Shown: positions 7,671 to 15,969 of the stretch, one piece after another
How positions within the stretch are numbered: the first letter of the stretch is position 1
Layout: the number at the start of each line of letters is the position of its first letter
Translations under genes and position numbers: made by a program
Notes under the pieces: generated by a model
Seen by the model: the letters and a program-made list of their open reading frames with translations, nothing else
What the model was told of the DNA's origin: nothing
The model's database searches: none
DNA from: Myxococcaceae bacterium
Lineage (GTDB): Bacteria; Myxococcota; Myxococcia; Myxococcales; Myxococcaceae
Direction of reading: 5' to 3'
Assembly: GCA_019694575.1 (NCBI GenBank)
Contig: JAIBBR010000041.1
Span: forward strand, 1-36,737
Length of the DNA stretch: 36,737 bases

Positions 7671-9718
7671 CAGTGCTCCTGCGTGGGCGGCAAATCGCCG
7701 GCGAGCGAAGGGTGACCGGCATCGACGGGCATCAAGGCCATGGCGGCTGGGGGGTCAGGCTTTTCATCGCGCTTCGCCACAGGTTTGCTCAACACCGACG
7801 GCGCGGCGGTGAGCGGGGCCTTGACTTGCCAGTCAGGGCCAAACCCTTGCGCGTCAGACGCTTTCAACTCGAAGAATTTTTTGAAGACGGCGGCCGCGGC
7901 AGGCGCGGCATCGGAGCCACCATGACCGCCGTGCTCATTGAGCACCACCACCACCAATTCGGCATTTTCTGCCGGCGCAAACGCCGCAAACCACGCGTGA
8001 TCGCGTTCGAAATAGTCCATCTGCTCGGTTTTCAAGCGCACCGAGCCCAAGCGGGCGACCTGCGCGGTGCCCGTTTTGCCGGCCACCATGACGTTGGTGA
8101 GACGGCTGCGAAAGGCGGTACCTCCCGGCTCGTTCACCACCGCGGTGAGCGCGTCGACCAGCAAGCGGTGATTCTCTTCGCTCATGGGAATTTGGCGTAC
8201 CAGTTCGGGCTTGAATGACTGCGTTTCTTGCCCGGCAGAAGTCTCGACACGTTCAACCACCTGCGGCTTGAAGACGGCGCCTCCGTTGGCAATGGCGGCG
8301 TACATCACCGCCAGCTGCAGGGGGGTGACGTTGACGTCGCCTTGCCCGATGGCGGTGTTGAGCGCCATGCCCTTGGTGTACCCACCGGGCGTCACGCGTT
8401 GGTGATACGCAGCGTCAGGCATGATGCCTGACACTTCAGCCGCCACCGAAAACTTGGTGCTTGCACCGAGGCCAAAGAGGCGGCCCATGTCGGCGATAGG
8501 GTCGATACCAATGGTGTCGGCCACTCGGTAAAAATAGGTGTCACAGCTTTTCTGCATGGCGTCGCGCGCGTCGACGGGGCCGTGGCCAGACTCTTTGTGG
8601 CAGCGCCACACGCGGTTGCCGAGCCGGTAGCCGCCGGGGCAATTGGTCACCGTGTGCGGTGTGAAAGAGCCCGACTGCAGCCCCGCGAGCAAGGTAATGG
8701 GCTTGAACGTGGAGCCGGGGTGGTAGTGCTCGGCCGCGGCGCGAAACACCATTGGCTGCAGTGGGTCGGCGGCGAAGGCCGCCATCTGCTCTGCGGTCAC
8801 CCCCCGGCTGAGCAAGTTTGAATCGAACGACGGCCGCGAAACGATGGCCCGAATGAAGCCGGTCTGCGGGTCGAGCGCAATCAACGCGCCTGCTTTGCCG
8901 GGAAAAACGTTTTCAGCTTCAGCCTGCAACCGCGCATCGATAGAGAGCACCAGGTTGTTGCCGGGCACTGGCGCCGACACGTCGCTGCTCATCACCTGGC
9001 CGGTCGCTTCGTCGAGCACCACCTTGCCACGGGCGTCGACCACTTCTTTTCGCAAGCCGTCAGAGCCCCGCAGGGCTGATTCGAACGCCCGCTCGACACC
9101 GCGGCGGCCACGCGCGTCGCCCAGAAAATAAGCCGAGCCGCTGGTGTCGTTGACGACGTTCAGTTCTTCTTGCGTCACTTCGCTCATGTACCCGAGCACG
9201 TGCGCCATCGCGCTGCCGGCCCGGTAGTTGCGGCGGGCAATGGGCTCAATGCTGACTCCAGCGAGTTGAAACAAACGCACGCTCAAGAAGTCGAGTTGAT
9301 CTCTCGACAAGTCGATTTGCACCGCCATCGGTTGGTAGCGCTGGGGGCCATGGGCGGCGGTGAAACTCTGCTCGACGCGGGCGCGCTTCGTTTCGTCCCA
9401 CCCGAGCCATTCGCCCAGCACGGGCAACACTTCAGTGCTGCACTTCAAACAGAACGCCGGGGTGACGAAGACGTCGAACGAAGGCCGGCCGTCGACCAAC
9501 ACTTCGCCCCGGTGGTCACGAATTTCACCGCGCGCGGCGCGAATGCGCACGTCTTTGTACTGGTTGTCTTTCGAGAGCGCGAAGAACTCGTCGTAGCGCA
9601 CCACCATCAACCGGTAGAGGTTGATGGCCAACACCAACAGGCCCAAACCGAACACCGCGCCCACGATGAGCAAGCGGGTACGCAAGTCACGGCCTTCGGT
9701 ATTGCGGCCCAGCGTCAC
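7670..9718 (-). CDS. mrdA: peptidoglycan transpeptidase PBP2
   Basis: This class B penicillin-binding protein cross-links peptidoglycan in the elongasome and is anchored by one helix at residues 15-38. After the PBP dimerisation domain, the transpeptidase domain shows S336-T-F-K339 (catalytic serine in HPGSTFKP), SCD at 391-393 (the SxD variant of the SxN motif usual for PBP2), and KTG at 548-550. A tail of about 60 residues after the catalytic domain (from about residue 620) is Pro/Ala-rich with charged stretches and looks disordered; it is longer than needed for function. The start is GTG at 9718, whose G is shared with the TAG stop of mreD. The length of 682 residues is somewhat above the usual value because of this tail. 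Confidence 0.95.
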   Translation of the reverse strand: MTLGRNTEGRDLRTRLLIVGAVFGLGLLVLAINLYRLMVVRYDEFFALSKDNQYKDVRIRAARGEIRDHRGEVLVDGRPSFDVFVTPAFCLKCSTEVLPVLGEWLGWDETKRARVEQSFTAAHGPQRYQPMAVQIDLSRDQLDFLSVRLFQLAGVSIEPIARRNYRAGSAMAHVLGYMSEVTQEELNVVNDTSGSAYFLGDARGRRGVERAFESALRGSDGLRKEVVDARGKVVLDEATGQVMSSDVSAPVPGNNLVLSIDARLQAEAENVFPGKAGALIALDPQTGFIRAIVSRPSFDSNLLSRGVTAEQMAAFAADPLQPMVFRAAAEHYHPGSTFKPITLLAGLQSGSFTPHTVTNCPGGYRLGNRVWRCHKESGHGPVDARDAMQKSCDTYFYRVADTIGIDPIADMGRLFGLGASTKFSVAAEVSGIMPDAAYHQRVTPGGYTKGMALNTAIGQGDVNVTPLQLAVMYAAIANGGAVFKPQVVERVETSAGQETQSFKPELVRQIPMSEENHRLLVDALTAVVNEPGGTAFRSRLTNVMVAGKTGTAQVARLGSVRLKTEQMDYFERDHAWFAAFAPAENAELVVVVLNEHGGHGGSDAAPAAAAVFKKFFELKASDAQGFGPDWQVKAPLTAAPSVLSKPVAKRDEKPDPPAAMALMPVDAGHPSLAGDLPPTQEH

Positions 9719-10227
9719 TAGAGAAGCACTCCCGCTTCAGGCCGGTCATTGGCGGGGTCGAAGCGGCGCAACAGCGGCCACAGCAGCGCGGCGGCGGCGG
9801 TGGTGAGCACCACTTGCATCGGCAAACCAGCGAGCGAAATCGCCACCGGCGAATCTTCTTTGCTCGACGTCAACCAGTTGAAAAAAGTAGCCAGCAGCGC
9901 ATTGGCCAGGGTCGCTCCGCTGACAAAGAGCGCGTAGGTGGCGCGCGAGCGGGCGTCGACCAAGCCCGCGGCCAAGCGCACGAGCAGAAACGTGAGCACC
10001 GCCAAAAAGGGAAAAAGCCCCGTCGGGCGACCGGTGAAAACGTCGAGCATGTAACCGAGCGCAAAGGCCCCCAACGCCCCTTCACTGGTGTTGGCGCGCA
10101 GCCCAAGAAACACCACCAGGGCCACCACCACATCGACGCGGGTGAGCATCATGCCGAACATCTGCGAGAAGACCGAAGCCAACGACAGCAGCACCAGGCC
10201 GAGCGCGGTGACGAGCAAAAACCTCAT
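9718..10227 (-). CDS. mreD: rod shape-determining membrane protein MreD
   Basis: This is a small 169-residue integral membrane protein with about five hydrophobic helices. The segment NTSEGALGAFALGYMLDVF followed by TGRPTGLFPFLAVLTFL is the usual MreD core. MreD bridges the MreC filament and the transpeptidase/SEDS pair. Sequence conservation in this family is weak, so the call rests on size, topology and strict position between mreC and mrdA. The start ATG overlaps the mreC stop by four bases (ATGA) and its stop overlaps the start of mrdA by one base. Confidence 0.92.
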   Translation of the reverse strand: MRFLLVTALGLVLLSLASVFSQMFGMMLTRVDVVVALVVFLGLRANTSEGALGAFALGYMLDVFTGRPTGLFPFLAVLTFLLVRLAAGLVDARSRATYALFVSGATLANALLATFFNWLTSSKEDSPVAISLAGLPMQVVLTTAAAALLWPLLRRFDPANDRPEAGVLL

Positions 10228-11090
10228 CGCAGGCCTCCCGGCGGAGCGGCCAGCGCTTGGGGCCCCGTCACCACCGGCACCGGAATGACCAGCACCTCTT
10301 GCAGGCTGCGCAAATTCACGGCTGGGCGAACGGCGGCTTGCAGAAACAAGCTCGAGGGCTGGCGCTGCACTTGCTCGACTTTGCCCACCACGATACCGCG
10401 GGGAAAAATGCCGTCGACGCCTGAGGTGACAATCACGTCGCCGTCGGTGAGCTCGTCGCCCCGAAGGGCGTTGTCGAGGCTCAAGGTGCCGCGCCCTCCG
10501 CCGCCCGCCACGGTGGCCCGGCTGCCGGTGCGCTGCACCACCACGCCGATGCGGCTCGACGCGTCAGAGAGCAACATCACGTCAGAAGAGCTGCCCACGC
10601 TGCGCACGATTTGGCCCACCACGCCGTCGGCGGTGACGACCGGCATGCCCACTTTCACGCCGTCGTCTTCGCCACGGTCGAGCCGCATCGAAAGAAAGTT
10701 CGACGACGCGTTGACGCCGACCACGCGGGCCATGATGTCGTGTTCGACCGTGGTCTCGGTGTACGCCAACAAGTTGCGCAGACGCTCGTTTTCGAGCCTG
10801 GCCTGCTCGAGCGCGTTGATTTCAGCTTTGGAGCGCGAGAGCTCGGCGCGGCATTCGGCGGCCTCTTGGTGCGAACCGCGCAGCGCGACGTAACCGTTGA
10901 AGGTGCCTGACGTACTTTCGACCGCCCACGTGAGCGACTTTTGAATCGGCCAGGCGAGCGCCAAAATCAAGCGGTCGACGGCGTTGGGCGCGCGCCCTTT
11001 GTGGCCAAACGAGAGGTACGTAAAAAACGGGTACGCGAGCAGCGCCGCCACCAAAAGAAGCTCGCGAAAACGTGTCAGCAATGAGAACAA
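10224..11090 (-). CDS. mreC: rod shape-determining protein MreC
   Basis: MreC is a periplasmic elongasome scaffold anchored by one N-terminal helix. Here the helix (LLLVAALLAYPFF) is followed by a coiled coil (ECRAELSRSKAEINALEQ, then LENERLRNLL) and a double beta-barrel region with VVGVNASSNFLSMRLDRGE, GMPVVTADGVVGQIV and VDGIFPRGIVVGKV. I choose TTG at 11090 as the start because GAGG lies five bases upstream, giving 288 residues. The frame stays open to a TTG at 11165, but that start would lie inside the coding start of the divergent foldase gene. This leaves about 68 bases for promoters of both genes. No mreB is next to it. Confidence 0.9.
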   Translation of the reverse strand: MFSLLTRFRELLLVAALLAYPFFTYLSFGHKGRAPNAVDRLILALAWPIQKSLTWAVESTSGTFNGYVALRGSHQEAAECRAELSRSKAEINALEQARLENERLRNLLAYTETTVEHDIMARVVGVNASSNFLSMRLDRGEDDGVKVGMPVVTADGVVGQIVRSVGSSSDVMLLSDASSRIGVVVQRTGSRATVAGGGGRGTLSLDNALRGDELTDGDVIVTSGVDGIFPRGIVVGKVEQVQRQPSSLFLQAAVRPAVNLRSLQEVLVIPVPVVTGPQALAAPPGGLR

Positions 11091-11158
11091 ATGGGCCTCA
11101 TACCCCTTGCGGTTTCTACCTGCAGATCTTACAGGGCTGCGGCTGTCTAATCTAACCC

Positions 11159-12751
11159 GTGACAAAACCTATGAGTGATTCGTTCAATCTGCGCCGCGTC
11201 GGCACCTATGGTTTCATCGGTGCGTTGGTTCTGCTGTTCGCCTTGGAATGGGGCCCAGGCTCCCGCGGGTGTAACCGCACAGGCCAGCCCCAAGACGCCA
11301 CCGCCGCGCCCGCGGCCACGGTGAACGGCAAAGAAATACCCATGGTGCAGTTCAACCGGGCCTTCTCGCAGCGCATGCAAATGTTTCGTGGGCAGAACCT
11401 GCCTCCGGGCATTTTGAAGCAGCTGGGCCTGCAGACCCAAGTGGTCGACGAATTGGTGGCCGACGAGCTGCTCGCCCAAGCGGCCGAATCGCGCGGGGTG
11501 GTCGCTTCAGACAACGAGCTGCGCGACGAGCTTCGCCGTCAGCCGGTTTTTCAAAAAGACGGGCACTTCGACTACGACACTTACCGCAGCTTCTTGCGCG
11601 ACTACGACCGCCGCAGCGACGTGGAGTTCGAAAAAGACCTGCGCCGTCAGCTCTCTAAAAACAAGCTGCTCAGCCTGGTCGAGGCCACCGCCTTGGTGTC
11701 AGACGACGAGGTCAAGGCCCGCTACCAGAAAGAAGGCAACAAGGCGAAGGTGACCTTCGTCAAGTTCGACCCGCTGAACTACGTGGGCAAGGTGGGCGCG
11801 CCCAAGGGTGACGAACTGAAGAAGTGGACCGCCGAGCACGAAGCCGACATCGCCGCCCATTATGAAAAGAACAAGTCTTTCCAGTACTTCGTGCCCGAAA
11901 AAGTACACACCCGGCACATCGTGATTCGTGTCAGCGACAGTGACGACAAGGCCAAGCAAGACGACGCCAAGCTGAAAATCGAGAACGTGCGCAAAGAAAT
12001 TGTCGGGGGCAAAGACTTCGCCGAGATGGCGAAGCAAGTGTCAGAAGATGCGACGTCGAAAGACAAAGGCGGAGACTTGGGTTGGGTCGACCGCAGCGCG
12101 TTGCCTCCCGTTTTGGCTGACGCGCTGTTCCCGCTCGCGGTGGGCGAAGTGACCCAACCGGTGAAAACGGCGCAGGGCTGGCACATCGCCAAGGTTGAAG
12201 AAAAGAAAGCGCCCGAAACGAAGTCTCTCGATGCAGTGAAAAGTGACATCGCCCGGGAATTGTGGGTGAAAGACAAGAGCCGGGCCCTGGCCAAAGCCGA
12301 CGCCGAGGCCGCGCTGACGGCGGTGAAAGCAGGCAAGAAGTTGGCTGACCTCTACCCCCCAGCCGAACCGAAAGACCCTGAAAAGCCCGGCGCGGTGGGC
12401 GTGGGCTTCGAGAAGCCGGCCGCGACGCAGACGGGCGAGTTCAATTCGGGCGCGGGTTTGGTGCCCAGCCTCGAAGGCTCCACCGACATGTTGGGCGCGG
12501 TGTTTCGGCAAGACGCGGCCGGCCCGATGCCCGAAGTGCTCACCGTGGGCAACGCGCTGGTGGTGGCCACTGTCGATGAACGGGCCAAGCCGAGCGACGA
12601 AGACTTCGAGAAACAAAAGGCACAGCTGAAGACTGAAGCCATCAAAGGCAAGCAGTTCGAGTTGCGTGAAGCTTTCACCAAGAGCTTGAAAGCCACCGGC
12701 ACCGTGGTGGTGAATAACACCGCCATCGACAAGGCTATCGGCGACAGCTGA
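11159..12751 (+). CDS. PpiD/SurA-like periplasmic foldase with parvulin domain
   Basis: This 530-residue protein is anchored by one helix at about residues 17-30. A SurA/PpiD-type chaperone domain follows (about 50-235), with the marker ATVNGKEIPMVQFNRAFSQR and LGLQTQVVDELVADELLAQ. A parvulin prolyl isomerase domain spans about 247-348: HTRHIVIRV, FAEMAKQVSEDATS, KGGDLGWVDR and VKTAQGWHIAKV. A C-terminal chaperone arm completes the PpiD-like plan. It probably helps fold proteins leaving the Sec channel. The start is GTG 11159; ATG 11171 would lose four residues and no ribosome site decides. It is divergent from the elongasome operon and convergent with the cyclase, five bases away. Confidence 0.9.
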   Translation: MTKPMSDSFNLRRVGTYGFIGALVLLFALEWGPGSRGCNRTGQPQDATAAPAATVNGKEIPMVQFNRAFSQRMQMFRGQNLPPGILKQLGLQTQVVDELVADELLAQAAESRGVVASDNELRDELRRQPVFQKDGHFDYDTYRSFLRDYDRRSDVEFEKDLRRQLSKNKLLSLVEATALVSDDEVKARYQKEGNKAKVTFVKFDPLNYVGKVGAPKGDELKKWTAEHEADIAAHYEKNKSFQYFVPEKVHTRHIVIRVSDSDDKAKQDDAKLKIENVRKEIVGGKDFAEMAKQVSEDATSKDKGGDLGWVDRSALPPVLADALFPLAVGEVTQPVKTAQGWHIAKVEEKKAPETKSLDAVKSDIARELWVKDKSRALAKADAEAALTAVKAGKKLADLYPPAEPKDPEKPGAVGVGFEKPAATQTGEFNSGAGLVPSLEGSTDMLGAVFRQDAAGPMPEVLTVGNALVVATVDERAKPSDEDFEKQKAQLKTEAIKGKQFELREAFTKSLKATGTVVVNNTAIDKAIGDS

Positions 12752-12756
12752 AGGCG

Positions 12757-13890
12757 CTACCCAGCTTTCTTGCCATCTCCGACAGGCTCCGGCGCTTTGA
12801 GTTGCTGTATCGAGCGCCGACGCAAATGGCCGGGCGACGGCTCAGGCGCGGGAAAACGTTCGGCCGCCACCACCATTTGGTCGCGGCCATTCTTTTTCGC
12901 GCGGTACATCGCCTTGTCAGCCGCATCGAGCAAGTCGATGGTGGTGCCCGCATGGTCGGGAAAAGCCGCCACCCCTACCGACACCGTGACGGGTTTTTCC
13001 AGCCCGGTGTAGTTTCTCGAGTGCACCGCGTTCACCAGCCGCTTGGCGACTTCAGCCGCGCCCTGGGCGTGTGTTTCGAGCAACAGCACGGCGAATTCAT
13101 CGCCACCGTAACGGTACGCCGAATCGATGGCGCGAATGGTGCTGGCGATGACTTCTCCAATTTCTTTCAACACCGCGCTGCCCACCAAGTGGCCGTGTTG
13201 GTCATTCACTTCTTTGAAGTGGTCGACGTCGAGAAAGAGCAGCGCAATGGGGCGGGCAAAGCGTTCGCTGCGCGCCACTTCGCGGGTGAGCTGGGTCTTC
13301 AAATAGCGGGCATTGTAGAGGCCGGTGTGCTCGTCGGTCTGCAGCAGCTCGTGTGCCCGCTTGAAATTGCGCGCATTCTCAATGGCAATGGCGGCGAACT
13401 CAGAAATGCCGAGCACCGTCTGCATGTCTTCATCGGTGAAAGCGGGAGTTCCCTCGGCGTTGACCAGCTCAATCACTCCCAGGCTCTTGCCGTGAGAAAT
13501 GAGCGGCACCGCGAGCAGCGACGCGGTACGAAAGCGCGAAACTTCATCGAAGCGGGTAGAAAAATCGGCATCAGCCCGGGCATTCGACACCAAGCGAGGC
13601 TTCTGCGAACGAAACACCGAACCGGCAATGCCCTCACCAACGGGAATGCGCATCGTCTTCAGCGTCTCGGCCGCGGGGCCCACGCAAATTTCGAAGTACA
13701 GCTTGCCGTCTTCGCCCTCGAGCAACAGCGACCAGCTGCTGGGGTTGAGCAGTTGTGAAATCTTTTCCATCACCAGCGCCAACACTTCGTTGGTTTCCAA
13801 CGTCGAGGTCAGCGCCTTGGCGATGTCGTTGATTGCGGCCAATTGCTCGACGGTGCGCTTCATCGCGCCCAAGAGCTGCCCGGCATCCAT
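12757..13890 (-). CDS. GAF-GGDEF diguanylate cyclase
   Basis: This protein of 377 residues has a GAF domain followed by a GGDEF domain and makes cyclic di-GMP from two GTP. The GAF domain covers roughly residues 20-180 and includes IPVGEGIAGSVFRSQKPRLV and ASLLAVPLISHGKSLGVIEL. The active-site motif is intact (RYGGDEFAV), with LFLDVDHFKEVNDQHGH upstream. An RxxD product-inhibition site, RAID, lies exactly five residues before GGDEF, so feedback control is expected. There is no membrane segment. The C-terminal tail of about 35 residues is basic and Pro-rich. The start ATG at 13890 is chosen because a strong GGGAGG lies seven bases upstream. Frame-continuous starts at 13941 and 13947 have no ribosome site and collide with maf. 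The GAF ligand is unknown. Confidence 0.93.
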   Translation of the reverse strand: MDAGQLLGAMKRTVEQLAAINDIAKALTSTLETNEVLALVMEKISQLLNPSSWSLLLEGEDGKLYFEICVGPAAETLKTMRIPVGEGIAGSVFRSQKPRLVSNARADADFSTRFDEVSRFRTASLLAVPLISHGKSLGVIELVNAEGTPAFTDEDMQTVLGISEFAAIAIENARNFKRAHELLQTDEHTGLYNARYLKTQLTREVARSERFARPIALLFLDVDHFKEVNDQHGHLVGSAVLKEIGEVIASTIRAIDSAYRYGGDEFAVLLLETHAQGAAEVAKRLVNAVHSRNYTGLEKPVTVSVGVAAFPDHAGTTIDLLDAADKAMYRAKKNGRDQMVVAAERFPAPEPSPGHLRRRSIQQLKAPEPVGDGKKAG

Positions 13891-13897
13891 ATTGACG

Positions 13898-13903
13898 CCT
13901 CCC
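13898..13903 (-). promoter_or_regulatory. ribosome binding site that fixes the cyclase start
   Basis: On the minus strand GGGAGG sits seven bases before ATG 13890. It is the best ribosome site in this region. Choosing this start removes an apparent overlap of the cyclase with the maf start codon and leaves 49 bases between the two genes. Confidence 0.7.
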
Positions 13904-13939
13904 GAAGAATGCTCTACCGACTTCACGACAAACTTAGAC

Positions 13940-14536
13940 ATGACCACCGCAGCCCTACCAGCGTCGTTTGTGCTCGCTTCAACCTCGCCGCGCCGGCACG
14001 CGTTGCTTTCGCAACTGGGTTTGACGTTTGTCGTCGACGCGCCCGAGGTCGACGAAACGGTGCGCGCCGCTGAAGCGCCCGCCGTCTACGTCGAGCGGGT
14101 GGCCAGGGCCAAAGCCGCGGCAGTCGCCCACCGGCACCCGGCGCTCCCGGTTTTGGCCGCCGATACGTCGGTGGTGGTGGGCGACGATGTGCTGGGCAAG
14201 CCCGAAAACGATGCTCACGCCAAGCGCATGTTGCATCGTCTGAGCGGGGCTGACCACCGGGTGTTGACCGGCGTGGCGCTCGACGGGCCTGCCCGCGCCT
14301 TCGTGCTGGTAGAAACAGTGGTCACCTTTCGATTGTTGAGCCCTTCAGAAATTGACTGGTACGTGGCCACGGGCGAAGGCCGCGACAAAGCCGGCGGTTA
14401 CGCTTCTCAAGCGCGCGCGGCGGCCTTCATTTGTTCAATGCAAGGCAGCGCCACCAACGTCATTGGGCTGCCCTTGGCCGAAACGGTGGGCCTGTTGGCG
14501 AAAGCAGGCGTTCGGCTACCCTGGGCCGCGCCATGA
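13940..14536 (+). CDS. maf: Maf-family nucleotide pyrophosphatase
   Basis: Maf enzymes hydrolyse dTTP/UTP or modified nucleotides to the monophosphate and act as housecleaning enzymes. The 198-residue product shows the whole family pattern: LASTSPRRHALL near the start, the DE pair in APEVDETV, KAAAVAHRHP, AADTSVVVGDDVLGKPENDA, LSGADHRVLTGV, GRDKAGGYASQ and NVIGLPLAET. It starts at ATG 13940. GTG at 13970, directly before LASTSPRR, would match the usual family N-terminus and cannot be excluded, since neither has a clear ribosome site. The stop overlaps the next start as ATGA, so it is cotranslated with yggS. Confidence 0.95.
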   Translation: MTTAALPASFVLASTSPRRHALLSQLGLTFVVDAPEVDETVRAAEAPAVYVERVARAKAAAVAHRHPALPVLAADTSVVVGDDVLGKPENDAHAKRMLHRLSGADHRVLTGVALDGPARAFVLVETVVTFRLLSPSEIDWYVATGEGRDKAGGYASQARAAAFICSMQGSATNVIGLPLAETVGLLAKAGVRLPWAAP

Positions 14537-15207
14537 GCGAGCTCACCCTGGCGCAGCGTTTCGAAGCGGTGCAGGCGCGCATTCACGCGGCGTGCGCGCG
14601 CGCGGGCCGAAACGTTTCTTCGGTGCAGTTGATTGCCGTCTCGAAGCGGCAGCCGTTGGAGGCACTGCGCGAAGCGTACGCACTCGGCCAGCGGCACTTC
14701 GGTGAAAATTACGCGCAAGAATTGCGCGACAAGCACGCGGCCTTGTCAGACTTGCCGGGCCTGCGCTGGCACGCCATTGGCCCGCTGCAGGTGAAAAACG
14801 CCAAGTACGTGGCCCAAGCCGCGCACGTCTTTCACGCGTTAGAAAACGTCGAAGTGGCGCAAGCGCTCAACCGCCGCCGCACCCACGACGCGCTGCGCTG
14901 CCTGGTTGAAGTGAACGTCGCGGGCGAAGGCTCTAAAGCCGGCCTTTCACCCGACGCCCTGCCCGCTTTTTTGGCCCAAGCGGCGAATTGGCCGGCGCTC
15001 ACAGTGGTCGGGCTCATGGCGATGCCTCCGTTGTCTGACGACGCTGAAGCGAGTCGGCCGCACTTTCGCGCGGTGGCCACTTTGGCCAAGCAGCACGGCC
15101 TCACCGAGCTTTCAATGGGCAGCACCTTCGATTTCGAAGTGGCGATTGAAGAAGGGGCGACGTGGGTGCGGGTGGGCACCGCGCTTTTCGGTGAACGGCT
15201 ACGGTAG
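14533..15207 (+). CDS. yggS: PLP-binding homeostasis protein, YggS/PROSC family
   Basis: This 224-residue alanine-racemase-fold protein binds pyridoxal phosphate and balances B6 vitamers and amino/keto acids; no enzyme reaction is known for the family. The PLP lysine is in LIAVSKRQP, followed by GQRHFGENYAQEL, RWHAIGPLQVKNAK, LVEVNVAGEGSKAG, VVGLMAMPP and the phosphate-binding SMGSTFDFEVAIEEGA, then VRVGTALFGER. The canonical SMGMSxD reads SMGSTFD here, a small departure at the phosphate-binding loop. It starts at ATG 14533, overlapping the maf stop by four bases. Confidence 0.94.
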   Translation: MSELTLAQRFEAVQARIHAACARAGRNVSSVQLIAVSKRQPLEALREAYALGQRHFGENYAQELRDKHAALSDLPGLRWHAIGPLQVKNAKYVAQAAHVFHALENVEVAQALNRRRTHDALRCLVEVNVAGEGSKAGLSPDALPAFLAQAANWPALTVVGLMAMPPLSDDAEASRPHFRAVATLAKQHGLTELSMGSTFDFEVAIEEGATWVRVGTALFGERLR

Positions 15208-15220
15208 CTGTCGCCACCGC

Positions 15221-15448
15221 TTACATCTCTTTCAATTTCATGCGCCCATCGTCGGCAAGCTTCACCAAAAACTGACTGCCGCAGTAATTGCACAAAAGCT
15301 CGTCACCGTCGGTGAAGGCCGATTCTACCGGGTTGTTGGCCGTGCATACCGGGCAGTCGAACTCGCGAAACACTTTTCGGCCACTGACCTGGCCTTTGTT
15401 GTCGTCGTCATCGTCGACGGGCATGTTTGACTTGCCACCACCACTCAT
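15221..15448 (-). CDS. small zinc-ribbon protein
   Basis: This 75-residue protein has two CxxC knuckles, CPVC at residues 32-35 and CNYC at 53-56, spaced as in a zinc ribbon. An acidic run of five Asp residues comes near the N-terminus and a short basic C-terminal helix follows. I do not recognise a named family. ATG 15448 is chosen because AGGAG lies seven bases upstream; a longer frame with five more residues exists but lacks a ribosome site. It is the last gene of the esterase/cNMP operon, 11 bases after the previous stop. A nucleic-acid or protein-binding role is possible but not shown. Confidence 0.8.
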   Translation of the reverse strand: MSGGGKSNMPVDDDDDNKGQVSGRKVFREFDCPVCTANNPVESAFTDGDELLCNYCGSQFLVKLADDGRMKLKEM

Positions 15449-15459
15449 GAAGTCGCTCC

Positions 15460-15969
15460 TCACCAGCGCTGAAGAAAGTCAGCCATCGCCTCGAGGGCCG
15501 CCCGCCGCTGGGTGCGCACCCCGTTCAAAAATTTTAACAACGTGCGCTGCGAATCGCCCACGTCGAGCAGCGCCAAGCGGGGTATTTCGACCGCGTCGAC
15601 GTCGACCGCCGCTGCTGCTGAATAGCCGCGCGGGCCGTGACCGTCGAGCACCTCGGCTTCGCCCAGCACGTCACCCCGCCCTGCGACGCCCAATTCAACC
15701 CGCTCGGTGCCCTGTTGCAGAAAAAGCCGCACTTCGCCTTTGAGCACCAGAAACAGGCTGTCGCTGTCGTCATCTCTGGCGAACAGGCTGACCCCTTGCG
15801 GGTAGCGCCGCCCAGTGGCCTGGTGAAGCACCTGCCCGGCCGCGTCGCCCAACGCCAACAGCAGCGGAGCGTCTTTGAGCCAGCTGTCGCTTTTTACCAG
15901 CTCTGACAAATCGGCCCGCTTCAGGTCGACGCGAACGACGCCCGAATTGTCGTGGGCCGAATCGCTCAT
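15460..15969 (-). CDS. cyclic-nucleotide-binding-fold protein
   Basis: This 169-residue protein consists mainly of a CAP-type cNMP-binding domain. Visible marks are a beta-roll start (RRYPQGVSLFARDDD), SLFLVLKGEVRLFLQQG, then GRGDVLGEAEVLDG and GPRGYSAAAAVDV, which corresponds to the phosphate-binding cassette with its conserved Glu and Arg. There is no DNA-binding helix-turn-helix and no membrane segment; the C-terminal part is a short helical tail. It could be a stand-alone sensor or a protein partner, and ligand binding is not proven. The ATG overlaps the esterase stop by four bases, so it is translated with the esterase. Confidence 0.82.
   Translation of the reverse strand: MSDSAHDNSGVVRVDLKRADLSELVKSDSWLKDAPLLLALGDAAGQVLHQATGRRYPQGVSLFARDDDSDSLFLVLKGEVRLFLQQGTERVELGVAGRGDVLGEAEVLDGHGPRGYSAAAAVDVDAVEIPRLALLDVGDSQRTLLKFLNGVRTQRRAALEAMADFLQRW

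Noticed and set aside
9814-10893. Plus-strand open frame of about 359 codons opposite mreD and mreC
   Set aside because: It lies antisense across the mreD-mreC junction of a conserved operon, with Arg/Ser/Thr-rich composition typical of a shadow frame.
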